This document shows positions 54,621-64,000 of a DNA stretch of 64,000 nt, piece after piece. The notes beneath the pieces were generated by a model. It had not been told where the DNA came from and ran no database searches. It saw nothing but the letters and a program-made list of their open reading frames with translations. Position numbers and translations under genes: made by a program. Each line of letters starts with the position of its first letter. Positions within the stretch are counted from its first letter, which is position 1. Origin of the DNA: Ustilaginoidea virens (lineage: Eukaryota; Ascomycota; Sordariomycetes; Hypocreales; Clavicipitaceae); assembly GCF_000687475.1 (NCBI RefSeq), contig NC_057322.1, positions 310,001 to 374,000 of the forward strand. The letters run 5' to 3'.

Positions 54621-56154
54621 TCACGCTGCCAGTATATCAACCTCATCCTCATCACCGAGCGGTTGGCCCGCAGGCTGATCAATGTGTAGAAGAGGATGCT
54701 GTAATGCCTCCTCTGCCGTGAGTCTCCTGGAGGGGTCCAACTCCATACATCTTTCCAAAAACCTCACGGCCAGCTTCTCGTCGCTTGTCAGTGGCTTGTC
54801 ATCCGTCCGACAGGTACTCCACAGAATAATCTTTTCCATAGTGAAGCCTTGCTGGCCAATTGTTGGGATGTTGGTTTCAAAAACACACCCGTGCAGTAAG
54901 CCTGCGGCTTTCATGCGTTTGCTGCCGAAAATAGTCGCAATCTCAATCATGGCTTCCAAGTCATCTGCCGAGTTGAAGAAGGGAAATCGCTTTGACAAGA
55001 TGGTGAGGAGAATCACGCCGGCCGACCAGATATCAATGGCCGTGGTCTGCTCGGTGCATTTGAACAGCACCTCTGGAGCACGGAAACCTCGCGTTCCGGC
55101 GCGGTTGGCTCGTCTTGATAATCGTGTATCGGATTTGGGATAGCCTGGTTGAGCACTGGTCGCCGTCTGTGCCCAAACAGAGTTTACCTGGCGGTGCTTA
55201 CGCACCTCGCGATACTCGTGGCAGAGGCAGGGCTTGGAATCAGAACCTTCACGTTCCGCCAAGCCAAAGTCAACCAGGACGCCGTGTTGGGTAGCTGGGT
55301 CGTACAGGAAGTTTGTTGGTTTGATGTCGCGGTGCAAGATTTTGTGCTCGTGCACACTTTTCAAGGCGGTAAAGAGAGACCGGAGATAGATGGCAATATC
55401 CGGGATTGTCATGTCTCTAAAATACTCCCTGAAATCACCATGTCTGAAGTAAGGCAGGATGGCAACTACCTGGTCAGTGTTCCGGAAAGCGGTGATGAGG
55501 GGGCAGACGGATGGACATTGGCGCAGATCATGTAGTAGTTCGAGCTCGTTGAGAATTCTTGCAGGACTTGAGGTGACGTAAATCTTCTTGACGGCGACGT
55601 ATCGCGGTTTCCATCTGTGGGAGCGTCCCGACGAGCTATGGCTTGCATGTCTCTTGAGAGGAGGAGGCGTCCATTTTGATGAATCGTCGCCAAAATCCCA
55701 GCTATTGTCGTATCTGTCGTACTGGCAATCCTCCGCCTTGTAGACTGTAGAGAAGGTTCCTGGTTGAATGCATCCCACGTCAGTGGACCGATGTCACGAA
55801 GCCAGACAATGATGGGGCTGGGTTGTGATTTCCGCACAAACCTTCTCCAATCCTCTTGATGAGGCGATACTTTCCACGGAATCCAGGGAAATCATGCCCC
55901 AACTTGTCCATGTCGGCCCGGACGCTGTTGCCAACGCGCTCGTCATCCGAAATTTCTTCCTCGTCTTGGTCTTCTGCGTCTACTTCCTCCTCCTCTTCTG
56001 CTTGGTCCATTAGTTCGTCTGTTTCGTCTATGCCGGCATCATTTTCCAGATGGTCAACCTCTTCTTCAGCCATCACTTCCGTCTCTTCTGTGCAAGTGTC
56101 TTCATAAATGTCGAAGGGATCGTCCGGTCCTCGACGCATGACGGCAGTCGCCAT
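54621..56154 (-). CDS. CDC7: Cdc7/Hsk1 (DDK) serine/threonine protein kinase
   Basis: Two exons on the minus strand, 56154-55842 and 55759-54621, give 483 aa. The acidic N-terminus (MATAVMRRGPDDPFDIYEDT, then a Glu/Asp-rich stretch) leads to FRGKYRLIKRIGEG joined to TFSTVYKAED, the glycine-rich loop split by the intron. Then come VAVKKIYVTS (ATP-binding Lys), LNELELLHDLR, HRDIKPTNFLYD (catalytic loop), LVDFGLAERE (DFG) and, after an insert, RAGTRGFRAPEVLFKC and DIWSAGVILLTILS. The PxxN (KPTN) loop, interrupted kinase domain and ending with LDPSRRLTAEEALQHPLL fit Cdc7, the catalytic subunit that with Dbf4 phosphorylates MCM to start replication. The frame is open for 22 codons before the chosen ATG, but without another ATG. 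Confidence 0.93.
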
Positions 56155-56787
56155 GCTGGCAAGCGAATCGAGGTCAATGGGGGTCGTTTGCTCTAGAGTG
56201 ATTTCGGTTATTGCTGACACCTGTAGCTGACGATGGTGAAGGGAAATTCAAATGGGCCAGCTTATCAATTGGCGCGTTCAAGAATAGCTAGGACATGTAG
56301 ATCAGCTCGGGGCCCATGGCAGCATGACGATAAGACCGTGAGGGCAAATATATTATTTTGTTTTGCCCACCCTGGTAATCCAAAGAGTGAGGGGCCGACT
56401 GTGAGCTTCCACCAGAAAGCAATTTGAACGTGTCGAAGCACTGAAGGGATCATCAATGATTGGACAAAAACGCGATACTTAGTGCCAAGCTTGGGCGTGG
56501 ATGTGAGCGAGTGTGGGGCTGTTCTTCACCTTTTTGGCCAGGCACGTAAGACGCAAGGCAGTGGGCAAAGTGGCAAAGTGGCGCGGGCAAACTCGCGTTG
56601 CTGAGCTGAACAAAACAACAACATCCCGTTGCCAAGGGACACAATCTGCATCGCAACTCCACCATCGATCCTGGTTCAGCGGCATCTCCGAGAGCTCCTG
56701 CAACGTCATTCAGCCTCTCCAGCAACATTTGTCAAGCTCTGTGCTCTGCCACCCTTCCGCGGCCTCGCGGCGACACGGCTGCCCATC
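56155..56787. promoter_or_regulatory. Divergent promoter between CDC7 and CND1 with three ACGCG cores
   Basis: 633 bases between the two ATGs. ACGCG (either strand) lies at 56273-56277 (within TTGGCGCGT), 56470-56474 (AAAACGCGAT) and 56594-56598 (CTCGCGTTG). This core is bound by MBF-type (Mbp1/Swi6) factors at G1/S genes in yeasts; use here is inferred. Confidence 0.55.
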
Positions 56788-59700
56788 ATGGCGACTATCA
56801 GCTTCGACATCAACGATGCGCTCAAGCACTACATGTCTGATCCCACTTCAATACCCACGCCGGAAGCGGACAGTGCCTTGTTTGATTGCGAAAATGATCC
56901 CGAAAGCCTTACCAACCCCGTCATTAATCCGATTCTGAACCCGATTGTGGACGCTGTCGCGCACGACCCAGATGCGATTCTAAAAGCTGCCAACATGGAC
57001 TCATTGCAGTTTTTACTAAAGTGAGGGGGCAAACTATTCTCACGGGAATTCCATCTCTTCCGTCTTCTCCATCGTATGCTGACATCTTGTCAATCCCTTC
57101 AGATACCCGTCATTTCTCCCTACACACGCATTAAGCAAGGTGTTCGACTTGGTGATGAGTGGTCTCAGCGCTGAATGCGATTACATGTATAACGACATGG
57201 ACACAGCAGACGAACAGGACTCTGTACCCCATCACAAGCAACTTCTCGAGATTTACGGATTCTTGCTGCAGTGGACCATCGCCGCTGTCGAATCCAAGGC
57301 CGCGGAAAAGTCGTCCACCGCACCAATGGGACGTGGCCGAGGCAAGGCCAAGAAAAGTACATCCAAGGAAGAGGTATGGGATTCTGCCTCGCAGCTTCAG
57401 GCCGCTCTCGAAATCATGTGCAAGGTTTTGAAGCAGAAGCTGTCCAAGATTTTCTTGACTACCAGTGAGCGAGACACCTTCATCAGCCTCCTCACCAGGC
57501 CAGTCTACATGATCTTGGAAAGCGAACAGCGGTCCAAGGCTACGTCCATTCGAATGCACTGTTTCAAGGTGCTATGCATTGCTGTGAAGCATCATGGCCA
57601 CGGATATGGTTCGTCCCCCCCCCCCCCCCCCCTTTCCTTTTTTTTTCTTTTCTTTTTTCCTTCCGTTTTAGAATATCGATTTGAAACCAGGGCTAATGAG
57701 GTGGCAGCTGCGCAAATCAACGTTATCCAGAACCTCACATACTTTGAGCATCTATCAGAGCCCATGGCCGAATTCTTGCATATTCTTGCCGAGACATACG
57801 ATTATCCACAGCTTGCAGACGAGGTATTGCGAGAAATCAGCAACAAAGAATTCAACTCAAACGACACCAGAGGCCCAAAGTCTGTCTCGGCCTTTATTAC
57901 TAAAATCTCGGAGCTGGCGCCGAGACTCGTCATCAAGCAAATGACCATGCTGGCTAAGCAGCTAGACAGCGAGTCCTATACCCTGCGGTGCGCACTGATT
58001 GAGGTGTGCGGTAACATGATTGCGCACCTCAGCCAGCAGGACGAGCGTAGCGAGAACCTTAAATCCCAACTCAATGCATTCTTTGACGTTTTGGAAGAAA
58101 GGTTTCTAGACATCAACCCGTACTGTCGCTGCAGGACCCTACAGGTGTACATGAAACTCTGCGAGCTGGACCAAAAGTTTCCTAAAAGGCGGCAAAAGGC
58201 GGCAGAGTTGGCATGCCGGAGCCTGGAAGACAAAAGCAGCAACGTGCGCAGGAACGCGATCAAGCTTCTGGGTATGCTGATCAAAACCCATCCGTTCACG
58301 GTCATGCATGGAGCCCAGCTGTCTCGAAAGGAGTGGCAGGAACGTCACGACAAGGTGGAGGAGGAGCTCAAAGCTCTAAAGCCGCCTCCCGGAATGCCGG
58401 GATTTGGTGAAGACAACGCCAACACAACGGTCGACAACGCACTCCTGGATGAGGTAACCCAAATGGATTCACCACGAAAGCCCAAGGAAATGACGGAGGA
58501 GGAAAAGACGGCCGCCTTCAAGAAAGCACAGGAAGAGGCCGCCACGGGGGAAGCGATTGAGAAGCTAACGCTTACAAAACGGTACTATAACGAAGCTCTC
58601 CGATTCATCGACGTTCTTCACGACGCCACGGAGACCGTGTGTCAACTGCTGGGTGCCCGAAACAAGAGTGAAGTCGTTGAAGCTATTGATTATTTCGAAA
58701 TCGGCGACGCCTACAACATTGAGAAGAACAAGGTTGGTATCCGCCGCATGCTGAGACTCATTTGGACCAAGGGCAACAGCGACGAAGGAAAAGGTGTCCA
58801 GACGCACCTCATCGAGTGTTATCGGAGGCTGTTTTTCGAGGCTCCCGATTCCTTTAGCCCCAATGATGCGGCGAATTACATCGCCCGAAACATGATTAGT
58901 CTGACGTTTGGTGCGACTCCAGCCGAGCTTACATCCCTGGAACAGCTCCTTGCCACCATGATGAAGGGCGGCATCATCCCTGACGTGGTAATAAGCAAGC
59001 TATGGCAGGTGTACGGCGTACAGAAACGCGAGATTTCTAGAACGCAGCGCCGAGGTGCCATCATCGTTCTCGGGATGCTTGCCACTGCCAGCCCCGGGAT
59101 TGCGGTTGATGAGATTGAAACTATGCTTCGCACTGGCTTGGGATCGCGTGGACGAAACGACTTGCAGTTGGCCAAGTACACATGCATTGCTCTGAGAAGG
59201 ATCAATCCGGTTGGCCGTCACGCCAAAGAGTCTACCGTTACATTCAACAGACTTGCCAACGACCATGCCGTGCTGGGACGTCTTGCGGCCGTTGCCGAGG
59301 TCCAGTCCGAGTCCAAGGAGTGGTATGGGGTGGCGGAGCAGGCCATCAATGCAATCTATGCCATATCGAAACATCCCGATGTCCTGTGCTCCGAAATCAT
59401 TCGACGCAAGACCAAGCATGTCTTTGCACAGTCGCGGCCTGGTTCCAGGCCGACTTCGAGAGACGAAGGCAAGGGCGGTCCCGACATGACCATGAACCCG
59501 ACAATGAACCCAACCATGCAGGAGGACAAGCCAAAGAAAAGCCGCGACAATGCGGTCAACTTGTCGCAGTTGCTCTTCATTGTCGGACATGTCGCCATCA
59601 AGCAGATAGTCCATCTTGAACTGTGCGAGCTCGACTTTAAGCGTAGGAAGCAGGAGAAGGAGAAGCAGACACCGGCCAAGACGGACAAGGACAAGGAGGA

Positions 59701-60654
59701 TGTGGACGAGTTGGATCTCATCGGAGGCACGACGGAAGACGACTTCACCGAAGCCATGGCGCACATCAGAGAGCGAGAACTCTTGTACGGGCCTGACTCA
59801 CTATTGGCCATCTTTGGCCCGTTGGTTTCCGAGATTTGCGCCAACAACACGAAATATGCCGACAAGGGACTTCAGGCTGCCGCGACGCTATGCCTCGCCA
59901 AGCTCATGTGCGTGTCTTCGGAGTATTGCGAGACCAACCTGCCCTTGCTCATCACCATCATGGAGAGATCGCCAGATGCTACTGTTCGGTCCAACGCGGT
60001 CATTGCGCTGGGAGACATGGCGGTTTGCTTCAACCATCTCATCGACGAGAACACCGACTTCCTATACAGGCGACTAGCTGACGACGATGCTTCCGTGAAG
60101 AGAACGTGTCTCATGACGCTTACTTTTCTGATTCTGGCCGGTCAAGTCAAGGTGAAGGGTCAATTGGGAGAAATGGCCAAGTGCTTGGAAGACGAGGATC
60201 GACGCATTGCTGACCTGGCAAGAATGTTCTTTACCGAGCTCAGCACCAAGGACAACGCGGTGTACAATCATTTTGTCGACATGTTTAGCCTGCTCAGTGC
60301 GGGTGGCAGAATGGAGGAAGAGAGCTTCAAGCGAATTATTCGTTTCTTGCTCGGCTTTGTGGAAAAGGTCAGTAGGGCGAAAGCTACCAGTTCCCCGCGC
60401 TCATCCGGATTGTATGTCGTGCTATTCGGGAGGATGTGCTAACTTGCCTTTTTTTTTTTTCTTTTTTTTTTGGGGGGCCACAGGACAAACACGCCAGGCA
60501 GCTCGCCGAGAAGCTTGCGGCCAGGTTACCGCGATGCGAGACGGAGCGCCAATGGAACGACGTGGCGTTCGCCTTGGGACTGCTACCGCATAAGAACGAA
60601 GAGATTGCAAAGTTGGTGTCTGAAGGTTTCCGGGTGGTGCAGGCTGCAGCTTGA
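56788..60654 (+). CDS. CND1: Condensin complex subunit 1 (Cnd1/Ycs4, CAP-D2)
   Basis: Four exons, 56788-57020, 57103-57608, 57708-60367 and 60484-60654, give 1189 aa, the usual length. The N-terminus MATISFDINDALKHYMSDPT continues with PILNPIVDAVAHDPDA and DSLQFLLKYPSFLPTHALSK across intron 1. Intron 2 was set so that GHGYAAQINVIQNLTYFEHL and SEPMAEFLHILAETYDYPQL are continuous; read-through would insert a Pro/Phe homopolymer. HEAT-like helices follow: SSNVRRNAIKLLGMLI, then GDMAVCFNHLIDENTDFLYR in the conserved C-terminal domain with DPDATVRSNA-like spacing and VKVKGQLGEMAKCLEDEDRR. Exon 4 encodes the DKHARQLAEKLAARLPRCE tail. The protein is a HEAT-repeat regulator of the SMC2/4 ring that compacts mitotic chromosomes in the nucleus. 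Intron 2 holds C18, intron 3 T-rich runs. Confidence 0.96.
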
Positions 60655-61428
60655 TGCTGTTTGATGAGCGCGCGGAGGGGATGGAGGGAAAACAACGTAG
60701 AGAGTTCATAAGTTGATGTCGTTCATGACCTTGCACGATATGATGCCATGGGAGGTTTGGGACGAGGAGTTTGTTTTGCATGGGCTGGTAGTGTCGGTTG
60801 CGTTGCGACGTATCGTTTCAATGGTTCAATGGCATGACTAACTGTCGTGCCGCATCTTGGCGGACGTACATCTGGTTCGTCGTGTGGCAGACTCGCGACA
60901 GGATGGATGGGTTACGAGCACCAATGACGTCATTAGCAACTCGGGCCTTGCAGGAGGAACAAGCACTTGACATGGAGTTTCCGACGTTGTGGTGTTCAGG
61001 AATTACAATGGTAGCTGTGAAAACCCAGAGCTCTGGCTCACCATCCTTCAGTTCAGGACAGCTCCATCCCAATATTGGGCAGAGTAATAAAAAAAAAAAA
61101 AAAAAAAAGAGAAAAGGTCGTGGTGAACAAATCATGAACTTTGCCCCAGGGTAGGAAATTTCTTGGTGGGCTCGGCTTGAACAGATGACAGCCCCCGCCG
61201 TTCCACTGAATCACGTCCCTTATTGTTGAGATCTGGCTGGCTGCGTCGGCCAATCCGGCCACTCTGCCGCGGCGCGTGCCCCACATTTGCACGTTTGCAA
61301 AGGAGGGGGGTAACGAAAAGTACAAAAGGGCGGGGTGTTCCCAAGCTTTCCAGCTCCCGTAACCGGCGAACCAGACGGCATCGTTCCTACTGTCCACTCC
61401 CCCCCCGCCTTTGTCTTCAACTGCGGCC

Positions 61429-61472
61429 ACGTGACTCCAATCACGTGATCCCGGACGTGACTCTAGACGTGA
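61429..61472. promoter_or_regulatory. Four direct ACGTGA elements in 44 bp
   Basis: ACGTGA starts at 61429, 61443, 61455 and 61467 (spacings 14, 12, 12). The first two lie within CACGTGA (E-box type, CACGTG). Even spacing and same orientation suggest a cluster of transcription-factor sites. Confidence 0.6.
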
Positions 61473-61668
61473 TTGTCGTAGGGGCCTCGTCCCATCGTCG
61501 CGTCAGACAGGGAGAAAGCCCGGCTTAGCGTTTGGGTGGGGGCAAGTGGGCGTGCGTTCCACTGCGGCTCCCTTTTTGCTTATAACTGGGCGTTGCCGCT
61601 TGCGGGCAGGTGCGTCACGCCAACCGCCTCGACTGGTCACAGGTTCTTTGGAGGTCAATCTGCTAGCT

Positions 61669-61694
61669 GCACTTGCACTTGCACTTGCACTTGC
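61669..61694. repeat. (ACTTGC)4 hexamer repeat
   Basis: Four perfect ACTTGC units, then a degenerate copy, in the presumed FCP1 leader. Confidence 0.85.
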
Positions 61695-62397
61695 CCTTGT
61701 CTTGCCCGCTTCTGACCAGAACACCGTGCCCCTTGGCGATTGATCAGGCCAGCAGCCACGTCCAAAGATCCAGCCAGTTGCACGAACCGTCGCAAACCTC
61801 GCACACCTCCCAAAACCATCGAAACAAGCTGCAACTTGACGACATTGATACCTCTGAGATAGCTAGCGCAATAGTCTCTCGACCAATTTGCCATTGCCGC
61901 TCCCGTCACGTCCCAACACATCCGACACATCAAACTCCGGATTACGTCGTCGTCGTCGGCTCCCCCCTCTCTCACCCTCACTTCACGGGTTCACGTCGCC
62001 GCAATTGTGCTCACCACCGCGCATTGCAATATCGGCGCATAGACGGTACCTGCGTTGCGAATTGAATAAACGGCAGGCCATGGGCTTGATCCAGGTCGTC
62101 TGCACGAGACGGAACGAGACTGGGGGAAGATCCTTGGGTAGGTTTTTATTTTTTTTTTATTTTATTTTTTTACTTTTTTATTTCTTTTTTCTTTGTTCTC
62201 CTTGGGGAATCGTCTCGGCATCCCTCTTGACGGCTGCATTGGTGGGCATCAAGACGCAAGAAAAGAGCTGACGTTGACGGCTTACCAGTTGGGAGTGTGA
62301 CTACACACTTGGAGCCTCATCTTTACCACAACACTCAAAAACTAGCTCCCGCGTCGCAGTAATCACTTGACCGAGACGAACAATCGCAAGCCCCAAC

Positions 62398-64000
62398 ATG
62401 CACGACAAAGTCGTCTCGTTGGGCTCCCGCCTGCATTATCCCATTACAATCACAAAGCTCCTCAAATCACCAGGAGACTCCATAAAGAAGCAGGAGACCA
62501 TCATCGAGTACAAGTTCACTTGGCGGAGAAGAGTCAGCGACGACGTGTGGGCTGACGAGACGACGTACACCGAATATGATAGCCCGGCCGAAGGAAAGCT
62601 GAAGGAATGGCGCGTCACAGAAGGCAGCGTTATCAATGCCGACACCCCTTGCATGCTGGTTGAGGAGGCTTGCGGGCATCAAGTGCAGATCCAGGGCCTC
62701 TGCGGCTATTGCGGCGCCGACATGACCGGGGTGAACTGGGCCAGTGAAGAAAAGGACACGGATCGTGCCATGATCAACATGACTCACGACCAGACGGGGT
62801 TGATGGTGAGCAAAAGCGTGGCAATGAAGGCAGAGCACGACACGCAGAAGCGACTCCTTCGACAGCGCAAGCTCAGCCTGGTGGTTGATTTGGACCAGAC
62901 CATTATTCATGCGTGCATAGAGCCGACTATTGGCGAATGGCAGCGAGACCCTTCGAGCCCAAACCACGAAGCAGTCAAGAATGTCGAGAGCTTCCAGCTC
63001 AACGACGATGGACCCCGGGGTGTGGCCAGCGGCTGCACGTACTACATCAAGCTGAGGCCAGGCCTGCATGAATTTCTCGAGGAAGTGTCGCGCATGTACG
63101 AGCTGCACGTCTACACCATGGGCACGCGCGCGTATGCGCTCAACATTGCGCGCATCGTCGACCCGGACCGGAAGCTGTTTGGAAATCGCGTCATCAGTAG
63201 GGACGAGAACGGCAGCATCACGTCCAAAAGCCTGCAACGACTGTTTCCCGTCAGCACAAACATGGTCGTCATCATCGACGACCGCGCCGACGTGTGGCCC
63301 CGGAACCGGCCCAATCTCATCAAAGTCGTGCCATACGACTTCTTCAAGGGCATCGGCGACATCAACTCGAGCTTCCTGCCCAAACGGACGGACGTGTTGC
63401 CTGCTGCTTCAGCTTCACAATCCAACGGCTCGCCACCGGCAGCCAAGAAGGGCAGCGGCGACGGAGACAGTCGTGGCCACAGCTCCGCAAGCAACGGCAC
63501 CCTCCCCGACGGCAAGGCGTCACCTTTGGAGGAGATTGCGAGGATGGGCGGAGCGGATGACGAAGCTAGCCTGAGGATGCAAGCCGCAGAGCAGGAGAAG
63601 ACTTTGCAGAAGCAACTGACGGACCGGCCGCTGCTCCACATGCAAGAGGAGCTGGACAAGGAGGACCAGCTTTCGGCGCAAAGCCCAGAGACGGGCGATT
63701 CACCTGCAAACCACCCGAGACAGCATTTGCTCAACGACGACGACGAAGAGCTTATCGCTCTGCAGGATCACCTCACCGATCTACACTCCTCCTTTTACGA
63801 TACCTACGACCGAAGGCGACGAGAAAGACGAAAATCGGACCCGACCATCAAACCGGGCCACATGCATCTGCATCGACGGCCCTCTGTTGATGACGGGGTG
63901 GACCTGTCCATGGTTCCCGACGTTGGTGACATTCTCGACGAGCTGAAATCAAACGTCTTGTCCGGCCTAGTCATTGTGCTGTCCGGACTGGTGCCTCTGG
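62398..64000 (+). CDS. FCP1: RNA polymerase II CTD phosphatase Fcp1 (3' end beyond window)
   Basis: ATG 62398 (CCCAACATG) opens a frame that stays open to the window end, 534 codons. The N-terminal biotinyl/lipoyl-like part (LHYPITITKLLKSPGDSIKK, then EGKLKEWRVTEGSVI) and a CxxC region (CGHQVQIQGLCGYCGADMTG) precede the FCPH domain. That domain has the catalytic LVVDLDQTIIHA (DxDxT, residues 164-168), YIKLRPGLHEFLEEVSRMYE, HVYTMGTRAYALNIARIVDP, GNRVISRDE and the VVIIDDRADVWPRNRPNLIK motif. A disordered acidic region follows (LLNDDDEELIALQDHL), and the last visible residues (LKSNVLSGLVIVLSGLVPL) are the start of the BRCT domain that binds the polymerase CTD. Fcp1 removes CTD Ser2 phosphate to recycle RNA polymerase II. 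No intron is needed in the visible part. Confidence 0.97.
   Translation, partial: MHDKVVSLGSRLHYPITITKLLKSPGDSIKKQETIIEYKFTWRRRVSDDVWADETTYTEYDSPAEGKLKEWRVTEGSVINADTPCMLVEEACGHQVQIQGLCGYCGADMTGVNWASEEKDTDRAMINMTHDQTGLMVSKSVAMKAEHDTQKRLLRQRKLSLVVDLDQTIIHACIEPTIGEWQRDPSSPNHEAVKNVESFQLNDDGPRGVASGCTYYIKLRPGLHEFLEEVSRMYELHVYTMGTRAYALNIARIVDPDRKLFGNRVISRDENGSITSKSLQRLFPVSTNMVVIIDDRADVWPRNRPNLIKVVPYDFFKGIGDINSSFLPKRTDVLPAASASQSNGSPPAAKKGSGDGDSRGHSSASNGTLPDGKASPLEEIARMGGADDEASLRMQAAEQEKTLQKQLTDRPLLHMQEELDKEDQLSAQSPETGDSPANHPRQHLLNDDDEELIALQDHLTDLHSSFYDTYDRRRRERRKSDPTIKPGHMHLHRRPSVDDGVDLSMVPDVGDILDELKSNVLSGLVIVLSGLVPL

Larger units (their letters stand above)
60655..62397. other. Intergenic region between CND1 and FCP1 with ACGTGA array and probable leader
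   Basis: 1.74 kb. About 20 A run at 61089-61108 and a repeated ACGTGA element at 61429-61472 (listed) is followed by TATAACTG near 61577. From 61600 on the DNA resembles a long leader: a TTGCAC hexamer repeat at 61669-61694, and a possible leader intron 62138-62288 (GTAGGT donor, T-rich, ACCAG acceptor). A small ATG at 62080 would open a short uORF that ends before the FCP1 start. No separate protein gene was recognised. Confidence 0.4.

Noticed and set aside
57609..57707. Read-through of Cnd1 intron 2 as coding (poly-Pro/Phe insert)
   Set aside because: The 99-nt segment keeps frame by chance, has GT-AG borders, and its removal restores the continuous condensin sequence.

Overview
The window is nuclear DNA of a filamentous ascomycete. 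Genes carry short GT-AG introns (56-316 nt), intergenic distances are about 0.3-1.5 kb in the conserved parts, and coding sequence is GC-rich at third codon positions. The families present (Bsd2, a Zn2Cys6 factor, a CCCH protein close to Sordariomycete homologues, Cdc7, Cnd1, Chl1, Fcp1) fit a Sordariomycete, probably Hypocreales; that placement is inference. All exon boundaries below were read by eye from splice signals and reading-frame continuity.

Left part (1-18.3 kb). A CBP6/UQCC2-like complex III assembly factor runs off the left edge. A Bsd2/Ndfip membrane adaptor and an L-isoaspartate methyltransferase follow. Next is a mixed stretch holding a Copia reverse-transcriptase/RNase H relic, a tRNA-Asp(GUC), an orphan 148-aa ORF, a secreted lysozyme-like (SLT-fold) enzyme on the minus strand, a decayed 4-coumarate:CoA-ligase-like gene, an NmrA-type reductase and a conserved fungal protein of unknown function.

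Middle part (18.3-45.3 kb). Two gene-poor stretches (18.3-23.9 and 33.6-43.4 kb) rich in simple repeats flank an island with a Zn2Cys6 transcription factor, two tandem mitochondrial complex I genes (NDUFS8 and the acyl carrier protein) and a two-finger CCCH protein. A purine-cytosine permease ends the second desert.

Right part (45.3-64 kb). This is a dense conserved block: a bZIP factor, an F-box-like protein, the Chl1 helicase, ribosomal protein uL15 (L27a/L28), Cdc7 kinase, condensin subunit Cnd1 and the RNA polymerase II CTD phosphatase Fcp1, which is cut by the right edge. Chl1, Cdc7 and Cnd1 all act in chromosome duplication, cohesion and segregation. Cdc7 and Cnd1 are divergent and share a promoter with three ACGCG cores.

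The most unusual feature is that several introns in unrelated genes carry long homopolymer C runs, always on the sense strand and mostly 6-25 nt after the 5' splice site, often followed by long T runs.
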